NCBI GenBank assembly: GCA_009760855.2
Contig: WPIO01000003.1
Span: forward strand, 2,972,001-3,036,000
DNA from: Cristatella mucedo
Taxonomy: Eukaryota > Bryozoa > Phylactolaemata > Cristatellidae
Direction: 5' to 3'
Length of the DNA: 64,000 nt
Position numbers and translations under genes: made by a program. Position 1 is the stretch's first letter, and every line of letters begins with the position of its first letter. The notes below the pieces were generated by a model. That model had not been told where the DNA came from and did not search any database. It saw only the letters and a list, made by a program, of their open reading frames with translations. This document shows positions 22,851 to 35,879 of the stretch, piece after piece.

Positions 22851-24000
22851 TATAAGCGTGCTGATACTGTATTTGGTATAAGTAACCGTACTGACAAACT
22901 CCCTGTGTAGCGCATTTACTGTACCTAGAAGCAGAAAAGCTCTGTTAATGCGCTTTTGAAAATGATTAACATTAATTTTCTTATAAGGATTTGGAGATGA
23001 ACTTGACGTATCATGGCTGTGAGGTAGCACACTCATCAGATATCTGATGCGTCCATAGCTCTAGTTATGGCATCCTAAATACGCCAGCAGGAAACAACGA
23101 GACCGATTGAAAATAAAAAGTGGCCTTTTTTAAACAATTTCTTGTTTCAGCGAGCTGTTTAGCATTTGCAAAGCACCTGAATGTGTGCTTCGCAAAGGGA
23201 CAATGCTTCAGATTTTTTTTAAATTCTAGAGTCTCAAATTGCAAAATCCCCCTCTCACTCCTGCGGTCAAAATATTCTAGAGGCCGTGAATAAATTTCTT
23301 GCAATCAATGTTTTGTGAGGGCAAGATTTTTCTCACAAAAATCTCTGCCACTGCCCGAAGCAAAATCCAGGGCAAGACCTGTCCCCGTAAGAGCTAATGT
23401 TTGATAGCGAAAAACTACTCAGCGTGTGGCACCGAGTACTTGTCGATGCCCATGAAACCGCGAGTGTTTACAGACCTGGCTCTGATAAAGGCGACGACTT
23501 TAACGCTAGCAGGCCAGGCGTATTTCAGAACTGCTGGCAGTTTCTTTGAAGCGAATTTGAGTCGAAGCTGGAAACGACGTTCGAGGTGACCTTTTGTCAA
23601 GAAACGCAGGCGCTCCGCTTGGGTACTGAATGGTAAGATTTTTCGTCCTGCCCAAGATTTTCTTAGCAAAGAAACAATTCTACGCCCGTTCTTAAATATT
23701 CGTGGCCTTTTGAGTTGCCAAAAGTCGCTCGCGACACATGAATTATTCACCGATGACATCAGCATGCATGCAACGATCCAAAAATCAGGAGCTGGCAGCT
23801 ACAAAAGGCATCACTAATTTCACCCAGCTGAAAGCTAATCGAAATGGTGTAGCAGTACATTTTTTCATTACCGGTATACGAAGGTGATACAACTTCAACC
23901 ATTCTCGAGTGGATCATTCCATTTCGCAGATGCACAGCTTCATTTTCTGTTTCTGCTCCAAGCCCTAAACCTTCTGCATGTGTAATATAACTGATTCGCG
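22850..24000. other. Unrecognised; open frames on both strands near 23400-23765
   Basis: A 116-codon minus frame (23415-23765) and an overlapping plus frame are open but resemble nothing I know. No gene is called. Confidence 0.3.
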
Positions 24001-24002
24001 TA

Positions 24003-24135
24003 GCACCCAAAGAGAACTTAATCTCTACTCAGGCGCTTCACACGTGCCTCGGCGCTCGAGCCCACGATATGAGCCAGACCTTGGTCGGGGCGAGCACCTT
24101 AACCGCTGGACCAAATCAGCTCGTAATGTAAGCGA
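24003..24135 (-). mobile_element. SINE B
   Basis: Reverse-complement copy: AGAGAACTTAATCTCTACTC tail hairpin, GCTCGAGCCCACGA B-box, ACCTTAACCGCTGGACCAAA A-box region. Confidence 0.85.
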
Positions 24136-24595
24136 TCTCGGGCAGCGTGGCTTCAAGAACAATTTATCGAATCGTATGAGGTTTCGTCCGCTTGATTATC
24201 ATTTCCCTTCACGCATTCTGCGAAGCCCGTTGATGGACGGCTCGGGGCTCCCCAGACCTCAGGTTTCGAACCCCTGGCATACAGGCATGCGAGTATGGAA
24301 TGTATGCGTGTAATAAGCACTGCGGTTTTTAAGTCGGACGTCCGCCGTAGCGATAGTAACGCTCCCTGGCGGTGCTTCCCTCCTTAGCGGAGCTGCGGCT
24401 CTCGCGGCCCGGCCAGTTTCGCCCGCCTGCCATCTACTGGGGCGGCGGCGAGCGCGCGACCGCGCCCGCCGCATCTTGGCAACTCCACGCGCCGCAGGTG
24501 GCTGCTGGGGCACAACCGAAGCGTATGTGGCCTCCGTGACCTTATTGGCGGCAACATTTATTTTTTGCTGTGCACGTTCGTAGCGGCGTGTAACT

Positions 24596-24597
<2 letters not shown>

Positions 24598-24655
<58 letters not shown>

Positions 24656-24656
24656 G
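24598..24656. repeat. (GCG)n microsatellite
   Basis: Uninterrupted GGC/GCG trinucleotide run of about 19 units. Confidence 0.95.
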
Positions 24657-25160
24657 TGCCCGAACTACATCACCGCGCCGCATACACCAGAGACGCACCG
24701 GGTCTGTCGCCCCCAAGGACCTCAACTGTGCTGGTCGCCCGCAAGCTCTACGGCGCACCCCACCCTCATTCTCACTAGCACACGCGGACTACCGACGGAC
24801 TAGGCATGCGGCGTCGTCGCGGTGACCTTCGGTGGCGTCGAGGCGTCCTGGCCGGGGCCCCTCATTAGATCCCTAAATAGCGCCAAGCCTATTTAGACAC
24901 CAGTACACGAGCCGCTCGTACACCGGAGAAAGTAAGTTGCACTTTGCTGTTTATCGCAGGTGGCTGCGACGTCTTCAAAGTTCCTGGGTTGCCAGGCGAT
25001 GGCGGCCCCGCGGCGTGGACCCGCCGACGTGCTCTAAGGCGAGTGCTGGCGTTCTTCCATTGCGTCCGAGCCGTGGCTCACCATCTCAATCTGCCCAGGC
25101 GTACACCTGAAAATCCTCATATTCTCGCTCGCTCTCTCGCACACTCACTTTCACCTACTC

Positions 25161-25327
<167 letters not shown>

Positions 25328-25734
25328 CGACGACCGCGGTGACGAACCCCCTGGGTTGAGTATCAATCCACTGAAATAACCGCGGTAGGATTAGCCCTTA
25401 CGTGGGCTCTAAGTGAACGGGCAGCTCATCATCAATCGCCATACAATCAAGGCCCGGCGGCGGGGGTGGGTGCGGGGGCGGGGGTGTGGTTGCTGGCGAG
25501 CGCACTGCCCAGGCTGGCTGCTCCTCGCACCGAGCGATCTGGCGACCAATCCCAGCCAGTAGCACCGTCTGTCGGGATTCTCAGCTAGGATTAGTTGCCG
25601 TTGTTCTCTCATGTCTTAGTGAAAACATAACATTCCTATTGCCATTAAATCTAATTTTCATTAAATATGTGTGAAAATAATTTATTTCAACGGCATTTGT
25701 TGAGAATGCTACTGTCCCGTGAGTAGTGCTGCAG

Positions 25735-26052
25735 TAGTACCAAGAGGTTTGACCACGTGTCTCCTTTGCTGAAAGAGCTTAGATGGCTTCGGGGTGATCA
25801 ACGGATATACTGTAAATTGTTCGGCTGATTCCCAAGGCCAGCCACTGCTTGGCACATCTGCTGCACCACTTTCAGCCTCCTCGTGCCCCCAGGTCCTCTA
25901 TGGACAAGAAATTAGCAGCTCCATTCCTCCGATTAAAGACCGTTGGCGACAGAGCTTTTTGTCAGAAGGTCCTAGAATGTGGCGCTCGCGTCTACAATTC
26001 TTACGGAACGACATCTACTCTCCAGCTGCCGAGCAGCTTCGTAGTAACAGAT
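25735..26052 (+). mobile_element. LINE A fragment
   Basis: Sense text with DKKLAAPFLRLKTVGDRAF-like codons split across two frames, as in the intact LINE A ORF at 56460-56600. Confidence 0.8.
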
Positions 26053-26089
26053 GGGGATGCTGATGTTTCTGGGCGCCAAGGTTAAATGG

Positions 26090-28130
26090 CACCAACAGCG
26101 AAATGGATTGTGCTATTTAAAAAAAGCATTTCATGTGAGACCAACGATCTTGAATTCAAGCAAGTCCTTGTTTCAGTGGATTTTCCTGAAACATAAGTTC
26201 ATCCTCCGTATATCCACTCAAAATTCTCAACCGTCACTTTACTTGGACCAAACGGGTAAACGAACCAGTAAAGGAAACCTGAAACATAAGTTCATCCTGC
26301 GAAAGCAGCCCCCTTCTCATTTTCAGGCTTTAGCCCCACAGAAAAAAAGAGAGGGGACTTCTCAAATGAAGTGGATCAGACAAGGTTGCTGAGGCGCAAA
26401 TCTTATTGGAAAAGCGACGATGGCAGGAAGTCCTGGGGAAAGTTCTCAGCTGCACTAAGTTCAACTTCTCGGTGTCTCAAGACCCGGTGTGGAGTCGTCA
26501 CCGAGAAAGTCTTGGCCTGGCTGGTGAGAAAAACACGGGAAACCTCTTGGGACTCTTCATCTTCCAGCTCGGTACGATCCTCTCCTCCAATCACACCTGG
26601 ACCACGCCAGAAAGAATCCAAAGTCAGTCTCTTATCTGTCCCCTCAAACCCAAAATTAATTCCTTAGCATACTTGCTTCCACAGTCAGAGACAAGCTACT
26701 CTGTGACATACGGGAAACAGATCGTACGGAAGTCCGTTGAACTCAACTCCTGATTTAGCAAACTGCAATCAGTTTTTTGAGGTAAGCAGATATGTCGATG
26801 TTGGTTTTGCCTATATAAAATTATAATTTATCACTTAATTATAAAAAGTCTTTCCTGGGGCTTCTTCAAATCTACACTAAAGATGCTGCAGCAATTGAGG
26901 GTCTCATACTTGTAGACTCTAATCTGACGTGTTCTTGCAAACTGGCTTGTCGCAGTGCTACGACAATGCAGCAGTCATGTCTGACCACCTGTCAGGTGTC
27001 CAAAAGATTATAATTTCCAGAAATGAGAGGACAATTTTTGAAAAGTGTGATAATCACAGCTTGAACGTGTGGTTCATGCTCCAAGTCGAGATTCCGTTGT
27101 CACTACATTTTTGGAACAATTGGAAGCACTTACTTATTCTTTTCAAGATCAGCCCCGAAAACGGAAGAACCGAAGAAAGTCTTAGCCTTAACTGTCAAAT
27201 GTTACTCTGCAACAAGGTGGAGTGCAGCAGTGAAGGCTGTGAAAGCTGTCAGTCAAAGACTGAACAGCATTGAAGGCCTTTCGAGAATCTGTCTGAGGAC
27301 ACATGCGGAACACTTGAAACAAGAATCAAAGCTGGAAGTCTCCTACATTGCATTTTGGACTTTTAACTTGTTTGCTCTCTTGCCGTTTCGGTAGAGCACC
27401 TTAATAAAGAATGACCTCGTTCAGAAAATACTGCAGGATCCAAAGATGAACTTCAAAGACGCCTCTTGTGACCTCCACGTTCTTGAGATTGAGTTGTCAA
27501 GACTTTGAGAAGACCTGTGTGAAGAGTCGCTACTAGATGCAAATGAGATGCGAATTGTGAGGTGTTGCCGTTAAAAGAAGAATTTGAAGAAGGACCCTTA
27601 TGCCTGGATAACTCTCTAAAGATGTTGGTCTCACGGCAGAAGAGGCGATCAGCATAGACTATCTCTGACAAGCAATTATACTTGGGTTTTCCCGCCTCTC
27701 ATAACTTGATGTTGAACTTCGTTTCTTATTAGAAGTTGAGCAGCTTTTGAATGCACTTGACCAGACCAAACTGTGAGTGAAATGTCTACATCGTTAGGAC
27801 TTTTATTGTTTAGAAGTTGATGGAATAGAACTTAACGAAGAAATATGTGATTGAAAATGCTTCTTGCCACACGTCCCGGCTCGGCACCAAAGCCCCTCTG
27901 GAACTCATGTCCTTCATTGTCAGCTGTGGAGATGTGTTTCCTAATCTGAGAGCTTCCCTGCAAGTTCTTCGCACCATAGCTGTACCAGTTGCCAGTTGTG
28001 AGCGCTCTTTTAGCAAGCTGAGGGTTATCTTGTCTTTTTTATGACCATAAATTGGAGAGATTGACTCTCTGATTCGACCTTGTTAAGCAAGAAGACAAAA
28101 TCTCTGTAAAATACCGTCTTTCAAATTGCA
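26090..28130 (+). mobile_element. hAT transposase relic (ZMYM1/DUF4371-like type)
   Basis: Broken plus-strand frames follow the order of hAT-type transposase proteins. 26406-26560: EKRRWQEVLGKVLSCTKF, then HRESLG and GNLLGL. 26950-27060: CYDNAAVMSDHLSGVQKII and FEKCDNHSLNV. 27200-27240: CYSATRWSAAVKAVK-like text. 27930-28030: the C-terminal hAT dimerisation segment FPNLRASLQVLRTIAVPVAS followed by CERSFSKL. Frameshifts and stops show it is dead. TIRs not identified. Confidence 0.8.
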
Positions 28131-28334
28131 GTAGACTAGTTTGCCGCGTTCAAGGCTAGAAGTAATCACCTATGTTAAAGCTGTGATAACTAACTTGTAA
28201 CTTCATTACAGTTAATAAAACTTTGTCAAATCATTATGTCTGCTAGCATCTGTTTTTTACATTTCTTTTGTGATCGAGCTATTTTGCAGCAGTTTTTGAC
28301 AGGGTAGGGGGTAATATTTGTAGCTTTGCCACCG

Positions 28335-28725
28335 GGTGCCGACCTGTGTGGATAATAAATTAGCTGTTCCATTCCTACGCTTAAAGACCGCTAGCGACAG
28401 AAGCTTTAGCTCTGCCGGTCCTAAGCTGTGGAACTCGCTTACACTATTCTTATGCAACGACAACTACTGTCCTACTGCCGACTATGGCTCATCCTTTTCA
28501 GTGGTCCTGAGCTGCTACTTTCATGCGACTCACTACCTCAACTGCTCTCCTAACTCTGCTATGCTTCCCACTTACTCTTTGTTGGGTGGGATGAATTCTG
28601 GTGGCTACCGAATGCGTACCGAAAGCCGCTTAGGCTGTGAGTGAGCTATGCAAAATTCTCCTCTGTAGCACCCACATGGTCTTTGTGACTTTGTGGAGTT
28701 ACAGAAGGAGATTACATTACATTAC
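28335..28725 (+). mobile_element. LINE A 3' end
   Basis: Encodes VDNKLAVPFLRLKTASDRSF through to the ORF end, then the GGAGTTACAGAAGGAGAT block and ATTACATTACATTAC tail at 28713-28727. Confidence 0.9.
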
Positions 28726-28870
28726 ATTACTTACTCTTTGCTGTGTGGGATGAAAGTCTGGTGGCTACTGAATGCGTGCCGAAAGCCGCTTAGGCTTGTA
28801 GTGAGCCGTTAAAAAACTCTTCTGCATAACGCACACGCCTACTATTTGCTGCTTTGCGTAGTTACAAACG
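28726..28870 (+). mobile_element. Second truncated LINE A 3' fragment
   Basis: Directly after the ACATT tail the LINE A C-terminal block (TTACTCTTTGCTG...GAATGCGTGCCGAAAG) repeats in tandem, ending near GCGTAGTTACAAACG. Confidence 0.75.
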
Positions 28871-28879
28871 AATAACAGC

Positions 28880-29420
28880 TCTTTTAGCTCACACATGGAC
28901 CCAAGCGCGGACGAAATGTATGTACATTGTTTCGACATTAATTCAAGTTTAAATGGCTTAGCGAGACCATTTAAAGCGAGGTACTACTTGAGTAGAATAT
29001 AAAGTGTTGAGCTGGACGCAGCTTAGGTTCCCTAAAACACCTCGTCTTGCACGGGATGCGCATTTTCTGATGTCTGCGAATAACTAAGAAATTTTTGCGA
29101 CAAGTTTAGCTGGCTCAGCTATCGGTGCAATGTTGAAAGTTCAGCATAGTCTCCACATTAACAAGACTATACGGTCTACTTCATGAAGTAACCATGCCTA
29201 ACGCTTATACAAAAAAATCACGCGACGATAATCGGTCATACAGCGCTTACTATGGTACCGAGAAACGGTACGCGATTAAATTGTGGAAATAAATCCTGTG
29301 TGAGCCAGATCCTACTGGATCAAACACCAATCAATGCGAATTGATTAAACAATTTCTACTGTTAATTTCTTCCTGCGCTTACGTCGTCGAACCAATTAAG
29401 CCTTCGGTAACAACTGAGAG
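28880..29420. other. Nothing recognised
   Basis: Mixed sequence without frames or known repeats. Confidence 0.35.
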
Positions 29421-29545
29421 GATAATAATAATAATAATAATAATAATATTGCACTTGATAAAGCGCCCTCAGAGAACTTAATCTCTTTTTAGGCGCTTTA
29501 CATTTGCTGCAAAGTGATACGCAATAGAATAGTAAGTAAAATCAT
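29420..29545 (-). mobile_element. LINE B 3' end only
   Basis: (AATAAT)n tail, GCACTTGATAAAGCGCCCTC, hairpin and CATTTGCTGC block, then unrelated sequence: a severely 5'-truncated insertion. Confidence 0.9.
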
Positions 29546-29959
29546 GCTTGAAAAACAAACAAAAGGATAGGTAGCTCGTTTTCAAGTATTCAAAGCTCGC
29601 AATGTTTATGCGGCAGATTGTGTTGTAACTTATAAGGCAGACTTTACGTAGTCTCACATTAACGTATTTGGAGAAGGTTTTAATGATTACGGATACCTTA
29701 GAATCAAACTGCTGTGCTGTGAAGTTCACTTAAAGCTGAGTTTCATAAATTTATTTCCAGCGTGAGGAATAGGATTTTATTAGTCCAAATAATACCAGTC
29801 GTATTATAAGCAGCGCTCCCCAGACCATTACAAACTCGTACCAAGAAAAGATGATTACGGAAGGTCATTGACGAATAAGCTAATTAATCACACCGTTTTA
29901 TATATAGCTGCTCCACGATTGCATGTGTTGCATGAGTTATGATACCGATGAGACATTCC

Positions 29960-30600
29960 ACTAAATAAAGCACATAATATGCTGTCCATGGTAGCATACT
30001 TTAAACTTTCTTCGGACGCAACGCCAGCAGAAAAGTTAACCCAAACTACGAAATAACCTCAAGCGACCAGCCCGTGATTGGAGTAGTTGGCAGGCTAAAC
30101 TGTGGTAAATAAATTGTGCATACATCCGTACTTGACAACATGTCATTTTGAATTACTCAGTGACAAAAAGGAGCTAACGTGACGCGTTAATTAAATAAAC
30201 ACACACACACGCGTAAATATGTATATGTATATAGATATATATTTAATTTATTCAATCGCTTCACATGCAGCAAGGGTCTTGAACCCATAAAAGGGGATGG
30301 CGAAAGTTACTCTCGAAGCGGGTTGAACCTTCTCCTCCACTGCGATGTGAAAATTGAAACCATATCCTGCGTAGCAGTCGTAGATGCGATATCTTCAACA
30401 GATTCTAATATTGCAGCCTGTAGAGCAAGATTCATAGGTCAGCCATAGCATATGCCATCTACCCGAACGAGTTGAGAGAATCAAAACTCAAAGAAGACAC
30501 TGCTTTAGCATCGAACGATAAACGTTGCCGACTATGCATACAAATATCACAAGGATCTTTAAATAGCAATTTACTATGAAAAAAAAGTTTTGACTAAAGA
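29960..30600 (-). repeat. Segmental duplicate of the gene 1 3' region
   Basis: Corresponds to 38795-39330. Shared stretches include CTGTTGTCCATGGCAGCATA/CTGTCCATGGTAGCATA, AATAAATTGTGCATACATCCG-type blocks and the CTHRC1-like last exon. Confidence 0.7.
30248..30463 (-). pseudogene. CTHRC1-like last exon, pseudogene
   Basis: Reads DGICYG, then with a one-base shift LTYESCSTGCNIRIC, a stop, then IYDCYAGYGFNFHIAVEEKV and QPASRVTF. This follows the last exon of gene 1 (DGVCYGLTSG...ITDCYTGWSSTLHIFVDEVQP) residue by residue. The acceptor AG is changed to GG, there is a frameshift after CYG and an in-frame TGA. No matching upstream exons were found between here and gene 1. Confidence 0.85.
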
Positions 30601-30644
30601 ACTCTGAAACTGGTCAGGCAGCTCTCAAGACAGGTTGGCATCCT

Positions 30645-33010
30645 TGGTAATAATAATAATAATAATACATTTGATAAAGCGCCCAAAGAAAGCTCTATAT
30701 CTTTCTATACGCTTTGCATTTGCTGAAAAGAAAGCACGATCGAATCGTCAGTGGTAGCATGGTCAATAAATAACAAGAATAACATGGTTAGGGGTGACAT
30801 GTACAGGGTCAGCATACAAGTAAGTTAAGTGGCAGCGTGCACAGTGTCAGCACGGATGAGCACATAGAGGACGAATCACAAGACACCCTAAATGCTGTGA
30901 TCATTGGTGCACTCTTAGTTTATTTCTAAATGTGGTCAAGTCTGTAGATGTCTTGATGCAACTCTGGAGTGAGCTCCAGGCTTTGGGAGCGTACGAACTA
31001 AAGGGATGGTCTCACAAGAATTTGAGGTTCGTAAGAGGTATTGGTAAATAATTAGATGCCAAAAAGTGGGTGGTACGATGTTTAGCCTGGTGCGGAGAGT
31101 AGATCTGATAGGTAGGCGAGAGCCAAAGAATGAAAGGACGTAAAAGTGAATGAGAAAACCTGGAATTCGATGCGCAAGTTGACTGGTACCCTGTAATTCC
31201 TTTTGGCTGGGCTGCCAAAGGAAGCTATGAGGCCATCGCAGCCGACTATGAATATGGCTGCAAGGCTAGTCTTCAAGTCCCAGCGGTTTGAGCACGTGTC
31301 TCTTTTGCTGAAAGAGCTAGGATGGTTGCCGGTTGAGCAAAGGATACAGAGCAAAGTTCTTACGCTGACCCACAAGGCCCGCCACGGCTTGGCTCCTTCG
31401 TACCTAGCTGAACTGCTGCATCAGTTTCAGCCGGTTCACGCCCTCAGGTCCTGTGTGGACAATAAATTAGCTGTCCCATTCCTCCGCTTAAAGACCGTTG
31501 GCGATAGAAGCTTTAGCTCTGCAGGTCCTAGGCTGTGGAACTTACTTCCACAATTCTTACGCAAAGACAACTACTCTCCAACTGCCGACTATGGCACATC
31601 TTTTTTAGCGGTCCTGAACTGCTACTTCTATGCTACACACTACCTCAACAGCTCTCCTGACTCTGCTATGCTTCCCACTTTTTCTTTGTTGCGTGAGACG
31701 AAGTCTGTTGGGTACCGAATGCTTACCGAAAGCTGCTTAGGCTGTGCGTATGCTATACAAAACTCTCCTGCGTAACACCCACATGGTCTTTATGACTTTG
31801 TGGAGTTACAGACGGAGATATATTACATTACATTATAATACATGGTAGCCAGTGCAGGTCGGCGAGAAGTGGTGTGATGTGGCAATGCTCACGACAGACA
31901 AGCCTAGCTGCAGAGTTTTGCACCAGCTGTAAGCACCTGATTGCATTGGCCAGTAGACCAGCAAACAGTGAGTTACAGAAGTCAAGACTTGAGGTAAAAA
32001 ATGCATGGATCAATTTAGATGTGGCATCCCTGTCTAAACAAGCCCAAATTTTAGCAATGCTACGTAGCTGCAAGTTGGCAGACTTGACTGTGGAGTTGGT
32101 GTGGTCAGCTAATCAAAGGTCATTTCGGAACATGTCACCCAGATTCTGTGCAGATTAAAAGGGAGATATGCGGGTAGATACGATTTTGAGCGTAAGCCTT
32201 TCAAATTTCTGTATCACACTTAGTTTCACCTCATAATAAGTAAGTTGGTTTATCATAATTTAATTGAAAAAATTAGCTTCCATTCATGTGTAAATGTTAT
32301 CAATACATGCAGCAAGGAGTTGAGAGGATCCGACGAGCTCGAGGGCTGAGAGGGATCAAAGCAAAGGTACAACTGAGTGTCATCCGCATAGAAGTAAAAG
32401 CCTTGATTGTGCTTGGGACACACATCGGAAAGAGGGAAAATATAGACCGTGAAAATAATGGAACAAGCTCGGAGCCCTGAGGTACCCCATATTTCAGAAG
32501 TTTCTTTGATGATCTTGGTCCATTCACATTGACATTCGGGAGTCTCCACTGAGAACATACCTGAACGATTACGATCCCCGGGTGAGATGAGAGGCGCTCA
32601 AGAAGGATCTGTTGATCGATAGCATCCAAATCTGACTAAAGATTGAGCTGGACAAGCAGAGATACCCGACCTAAGTCTGCATTCCTAAGTAGGTCATTGT
32701 AAACCAGTAGCATGCCGTCTTTGTAGAGTGATTAGCTCTATAATCAGACTGGAACATACTCTCAAGGTTTGATGTTTCAATATATGAGTTCAGCTGGTCG
32801 GTCACAAGTCGTTCCAGTGTCTTTAATAGGAGCGGCAGAAGGGACACCGAACGGAAGTTTCGCAAGTTCTCTCGGTCTAGTGTTACTTTCTTGAGAAGTG
32901 GCCTGACTACAGCCTCTTTGAGAGGTGCTGGGGCATGACCTGGGGCTAATGACATACTTATCATGTTAGTTATGCTTGGCAGCAGCAGATCAGAGCTTGA
33001 TAGTTTTGAT
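30645..33010 (-). mobile_element. LINE B copy split by LINE A
   Basis: 3' tail (AATAATAATAATAATAC) at about 30647, hairpin, C-terminal codons to 31198. Interrupted by LINE A at 31199-31852, then resumes with GGTAGCCAGTGCAGGTCGGC through the YADDTQLYL-containing palm domain (32300-32560) to the RPLLKKVTLDRENL region at about 32900. Dead but long. Confidence 0.85.
31199..31852 (+). mobile_element. LINE A insertion inside LINE B
   Basis: 190-codon open frame (31203-31775) covering the LINE A C-terminus from GLPKEAMRP to AIQNSPA, then the GGAGTTACAGACGGAGAT block and ACATT-type tail to about 31846. A TGGTA-like short duplication sits at the two junctions. Confidence 0.9.
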
Positions 33011-35220
33011 GTGGAGCGAACGATCACTTGCAAGAAATTTTTAAGGTGCAATTTTAAATAAATGTAACGCGGAAAATGAGCTGTTTTACGTGCTTTACTT
33101 GACACAGGTAATAATACGCCCGAAGTTGAGGCTACCAAAATTAAAGAATTAGGATGCGCGACGAATGCAAGCAGCCGCATTGCTAAATCTATAGGCTATC
33201 GGTCATTTATGCCAGTCTTCAGGGGAAATTGACTTTGAATATGAACGCATTCCAATAACAAAACGCCTCACCGGAAGTGACTTTTATAAAATTCTTTCTT
33301 CAGTTCGCATTGGGTTGTGACTGTTCTTAAGTTCTTTTGTCAAGTTTTCCTATGCTGCATTCATTTACTCAAATCCTTGATTGTTAGCATTTAATTAGTA
33401 AGGAACTTGCAGAGGAGAAAACCACAGGAAACCAAAATGATGACTCAGTGAGATTATCTGCCGATGGCAAATACCTGTTCAAAATTGTCTAGACTGTGAA
33501 AATAAGCTTGCGAATACTTGCTCACCAGGCGCACAAGCTCTATGAAACTTCGTGCAAGCATCAGAATAAATTAAGCTTCCTTTCGCGGTGCTGCTTGTGT
33601 GCTGCACTGGTGCAGCCACTGCAAGACGTGCAGCCACTGCAAGACGTGCATTGTTATTTTCCACGATGACTAGTTCGCGTCAAAGTAAAAACTGCCTGTG
33701 CCTCAAACTTTTGTATTTTCTGCTGCCTTTTAATTGGAATTTATATTCCTCATTTCATTCGGTAAACTGCAACAACAAATAGGTATGCAACAAATTAAAT
33801 TAAGAAAAACTACGCATTTTTTGAATTTCATTAACGCGCGATGACAAAGACATGGCAAACTAAATACCCTCTACATTGTAAAAACAATTTATATTGAGCC
33901 TGTGCATGTATGTGGATAGTAATGGTGAATATAAGCTATCTTCAAGCTGAGAAATGTCAATGGCAGGTGAATGCAATACTCCAAGATCTAAAAACCTTAG
34001 GCTGATGTTAATTGGCCTAGTACAGGCTAATAGAGGTCAGCTGCTAACCTTATGCTGAAATCCCCAGCCTGGCAGACAGTGGCGCCGTCGTCGACCTGGG
34101 AGCACAGCAGTGCCTCGGCTACCCTAGGGTAGCCATGGATACCTCGGCTACCCAGCAGTGGCTCCAGGGTGATAGTCGGGGTATACAGCGCTTTGTATAA
34201 TACAGATGCACGCGCTACACATAGGGGAACTAGAAATTATACAGGGAGGATCCTATACGCAGCAAAATATTGGGGCACGAGATAATGCCGAAAGCGCAAA
34301 CAAATGTATAGTTGCTCAATCGGCTTCCGGAGTCCGACCGTTGCACAGGCTTCGTTCCGAAAGTACAAGCGTACGCCGTCAACGATACGGCTAGCTGAGT
34401 AACTGCTTGGATCGTCGGAATCGACGTCTACCCCAGGCGGGGAGCTTCTGATTAAAGAGACCTAGCATGGCGTCTCAAGTTACCGTCCTCAGGTATTTGG
34501 GAGCCAACCCCAGACTTTGCCCTTTTGCGGATGGCCTCTAGGCTTGGCGACGCCCAGCTCGACATATCAAATGTGAGAAGCTCTGCCTACACTACTGGGT
34601 ACAGAATCAAGTATGCAGTGCGAAAAAAACGGAGCTCATTGCTTAGTTTAGCTACAGCAATTCTGTAGAGGTTCTGCTGCGGGTTCATGTCAGCCCCCTC
34701 ACTTCCCTTCCCAGCTGCCGAGTCAGCCTAACTTGAACTGCACAGTAAGCCAGCAAGCATGCTGACGAAGTACGGGTCAGCCACAGCCGAACGCACGGAT
34801 CTGCATACGTCTTTGTCATGGAGAACAGTTGATTTCTTTCTCTGCCACCTAGGCTAAATAAAGTCTCATCTCTCCACCTTTTGTCAGCCAGATCTGACTT
34901 CTAACTGCTCCTGCAAAGGAAGTTAAATAGTCCAGAGCTTGATGAGATGTTGCACTCAGCAACGAGATTGCCCCCGTTCACTGATCTACACAAGCTGGCC
35001 TTTCCAGCGAACGCGAGTAAAGCGACCAGTAAGCCAGTGAGAGCGTCCAAAAGAAGAGGCGGTGCTCGCTTTGGAGCTAGTCAAGTTAATGTAGAGAATT
35101 GGTGCGGTGCTCCTGCAGCTATGCCATTTAGAGCTGACCGCACTAATGGAAGGAAAGAGTTCCAGCAACATTACCAGCGTCTCTGCTCGGCAAAAATCTT
35201 TGTGACAATTAGGGCAACAA
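33010..35220. other. Mostly unrecognised
   Basis: 33610-33645 has two tandem units of GTGCAGCCACTGCAAGAC. 34117-34134 is a perfect 18-bp palindrome. No coding exon is supported. Confidence 0.35.
34117..34134. repeat. 18-bp perfect palindrome
   Basis: GGCTACCCTAGGGTAGCC, within a patch where CTCGGCTACCC recurs at 34114 and 34152. Confidence 0.9.
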
Positions 35221-35224
35221 TTAA

Positions 35225-35405
35225 TAAAATAAATAAATCCTAGCTGATTAAACAGCCTCTTCTTGTATAGCGACAGAAGAGCCTTTGTGGCTATTACCAC
35301 TGCTTGCAGTGGCGATAAAGAATCGCCCTCCACAGGAATCGAACCCACGACCTCGGGAACGACGTCGTGAAAGCAACCGCCTTACCTAGTGAGCCATCAC
35401 GGTTC
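35225..35405 (-). mobile_element. SINE A
   Basis: AATAAATAAATCCTAGCTGA tail end, GCGACAGAAGAGCC, GGAATCGAACCCACGACCTC (B-box) and CCTTACCTAGTGAGCCATCA (A-box). Close to full length. Confidence 0.9.
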
Positions 35406-35584
35406 GCCACTTAAAGAACGAAAGGGATAAACAAGAATATTTTAGAGAACATATTTTTTTAGATACCCATTTTGCAAGTTTTGCATTACAATCGGAGTGC
35501 ACAACATTTGCCCAACACGCCTTGTAAGATATGAAAAGCTGTATTAAATCGTTAGTTTGGTACTGTCTTTATAAGCATTAAATA

Positions 35585-35732
<148 letters not shown>

Positions 35733-35737
<5 letters not shown>

Positions 35738-35873
35738 CATTTATGTAGCACCCCAAGAGAACCAAATCTCTACTCAGGCGCTTCACATATGCCTCGGGGC
35801 TCGAGCCCTTGGCCTCAGTCAGACCTTGGTCGGGGCGAGTACCTTAACCACTAGACCAAACCAGCTCGGCGTT
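35733..35873 (-). mobile_element. SINE B
   Basis: AATTCATTTATGTAGCACCC end, hairpin (AGAGAACCAAATCTCTACTC), GGGGCTCGAGCCC B-box, TTAACCACTAGACCAAACCA A-box, GAGCTC head. Confidence 0.9.
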
Positions 35874-35879
35874 ATTATT

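Noticed and set aside
24558-24825. Polyalanine-encoding open frames on both strands
   Set aside because: They are translations of the (GCG)n microsatellite; no splice sites or conserved flanks.
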